From assembly GCA_044375275.1 (NCBI GenBank), contig JBILMZ010000065.1, positions 1 through 15,355 on the forward strand: 15,355 nucleotides of DNA. Reading direction: 5' to 3'. Both the position numbers and the translations under genes were made by a program. Source of the DNA: SZUA-430 sp044375275 (GTDB lineage: Bacteria; Pseudomonadota; Alphaproteobacteria; Micropepsales; Micropepsaceae). Below the pieces are notes generated by a model. It made no database searches and was not told the DNA's origin. It saw only the letters and a list, made by a program, of their open reading frames with translations. This document shows positions 15,057 through 15,355 of this stretch, one piece after another. Within the stretch, counting starts at the first letter, position 1; every line of letters starts with the position of its first letter.

Positions 15057-15355
15057 TCAGTTCCTGCGAAAGGACACGATCTCGCCGTTGCGCGTTTCCG
15101 AGGGGAGGGCCAGCGCGACAATGGCCACTGCCACGTCCTCGGGGGTGGGCAGCGTCTTCGGATCTTCGCCCGGAAAGGCCTTGGCGCGCATGAGCGTACT
15201 GACAGGGCCCGGGCTGAACAGGTTCACGCGGATGCGCGTGGTCGCGCATTCCTGCGCATAGGTCTTCACCAGTGCATCGAGTGCTGCCTTGGTGGTGCTG
15301 TAGGTGCCCCAATAGGGACGCAGGTTCTGGGCGGCGCCCGATGTAATGAAAATCG
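15057..15355 (-). CDS. SDR-family oxidoreductase, 5' part outside window
   Basis: Only the last 98 codons are present; the N-terminal Rossmann glycine motif lies beyond the right edge. The fragment begins IFITSGAA, with the catalytic Ser at visible residue 5. The YSTTK segment follows, with Tyr18 and Lys22 (YxxxK) and the normal 13-residue Ser-Tyr spacing. RVNLFSPGPVSTLMRAKAFPG is the family's PG motif region after the active site. The PYWGTYSTTKAAL form resembles the YciK-like group of short-chain dehydrogenases. It uses NAD(P)H to oxidise or reduce an alcohol or carbonyl. The end is TGA at 15059-15057. The amidohydrolase gene starts 88 bases further along the strand, so co-transcription is plausible but not certain. 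Confidence 0.9.
   Translation of the reverse strand, partial: IFITSGAAQNLRPYWGTYSTTKAALDALVKTYAQECATTRIRVNLFSPGPVSTLMRAKAFPGEDPKTLPTPEDVAVAIVALALPSETRNGEIVSFRRN

Noticed and set aside
1..15355. Mobile elements, CRISPR arrays, tRNA or rRNA genes
   Set aside because: No transposase, integrase, regular repeat-spacer pattern, terminal inverted repeats or RNA gene sequence was recognised on reading through.

Overview
The window looks like chromosomal DNA from an alphaproteobacterium. Evidence is the high GC (roughly 60% or more by eye, not computed), a YfgM-like/BamB/Der gene run whose TPR protein has the short N-terminal form typical of that class, and a TauD/amidohydrolase/SDR module common in its soil and aquatic members. 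I cannot name a genus. I see no mobile element, CRISPR array, tRNA, rRNA or sign of recent transfer; gene density and codon style are even.

Layout. (1) 1-833, minus: a secreted Sel1-repeat protein with cysteine-bearing repeats, cut by the left edge. (2) 995-3467, plus: an aldo/keto reductase, an ArsC/YffB-family thiol protein four bases behind it, and a membrane-anchored metallo-beta-lactamase-fold hydrolase. The block diverges from the Sel1 gene across a 161-base spacer and ends at a bidirectional hairpin terminator (3506-3533). (3) 3554-4126, minus: a small outer-membrane beta-barrel protein that converges on the same terminator. (4) 4127-4538: a 412-base noncoding spacer, locally AT-rich, with inverted repeats near its right end. 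(5) 4539-8188, plus: the core housekeeping operon of a membrane TPR protein (YfgM-like), the BAM-complex lipoprotein BamB and the two-GTPase ribosome assembly factor Der. (6) 8353-9429, plus: a Tat-exported Ycf48-like Asp-box propeller. (7) 9440-12112, minus: a very large multi-domain membrane M48 metallopeptidase with a proline/glutamate-rich tail. (8) 12307-15355, minus: an SDR oxidoreductase (cut by the right edge), an amidohydrolase of the D-aminoacylase superfamily and a TauD/TfdA dioxygenase. They are probably co-transcribed and form a small-molecule catabolic module.

How the genes fit together. The central operon ties envelope assembly (a YfgM-like chaperone at the translocon and BamB at the outer membrane) to ribosome biogenesis (Der), an order also seen in E. 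coli (yfgM-bamB-der). Several neighbours also act in the envelope: the Sel1 protein, the barrel, the Ycf48-like protein and the M48 protease. The SDR-amidohydrolase-TauD set could act in sequence on an amide-containing or otherwise oxidisable substrate, but nothing in the sequence identifies it.

I did not find a clearly new biological system. The points most worth a second look are the architecture of the M48 protein, the amidohydrolase that lacks the family's second-half metal-binding histidines, the Hcp-like cysteines of the Sel1 protein, the structured spacer ahead of the YfgM-like gene, and a palindrome directly before the MBL hydrolase gene.
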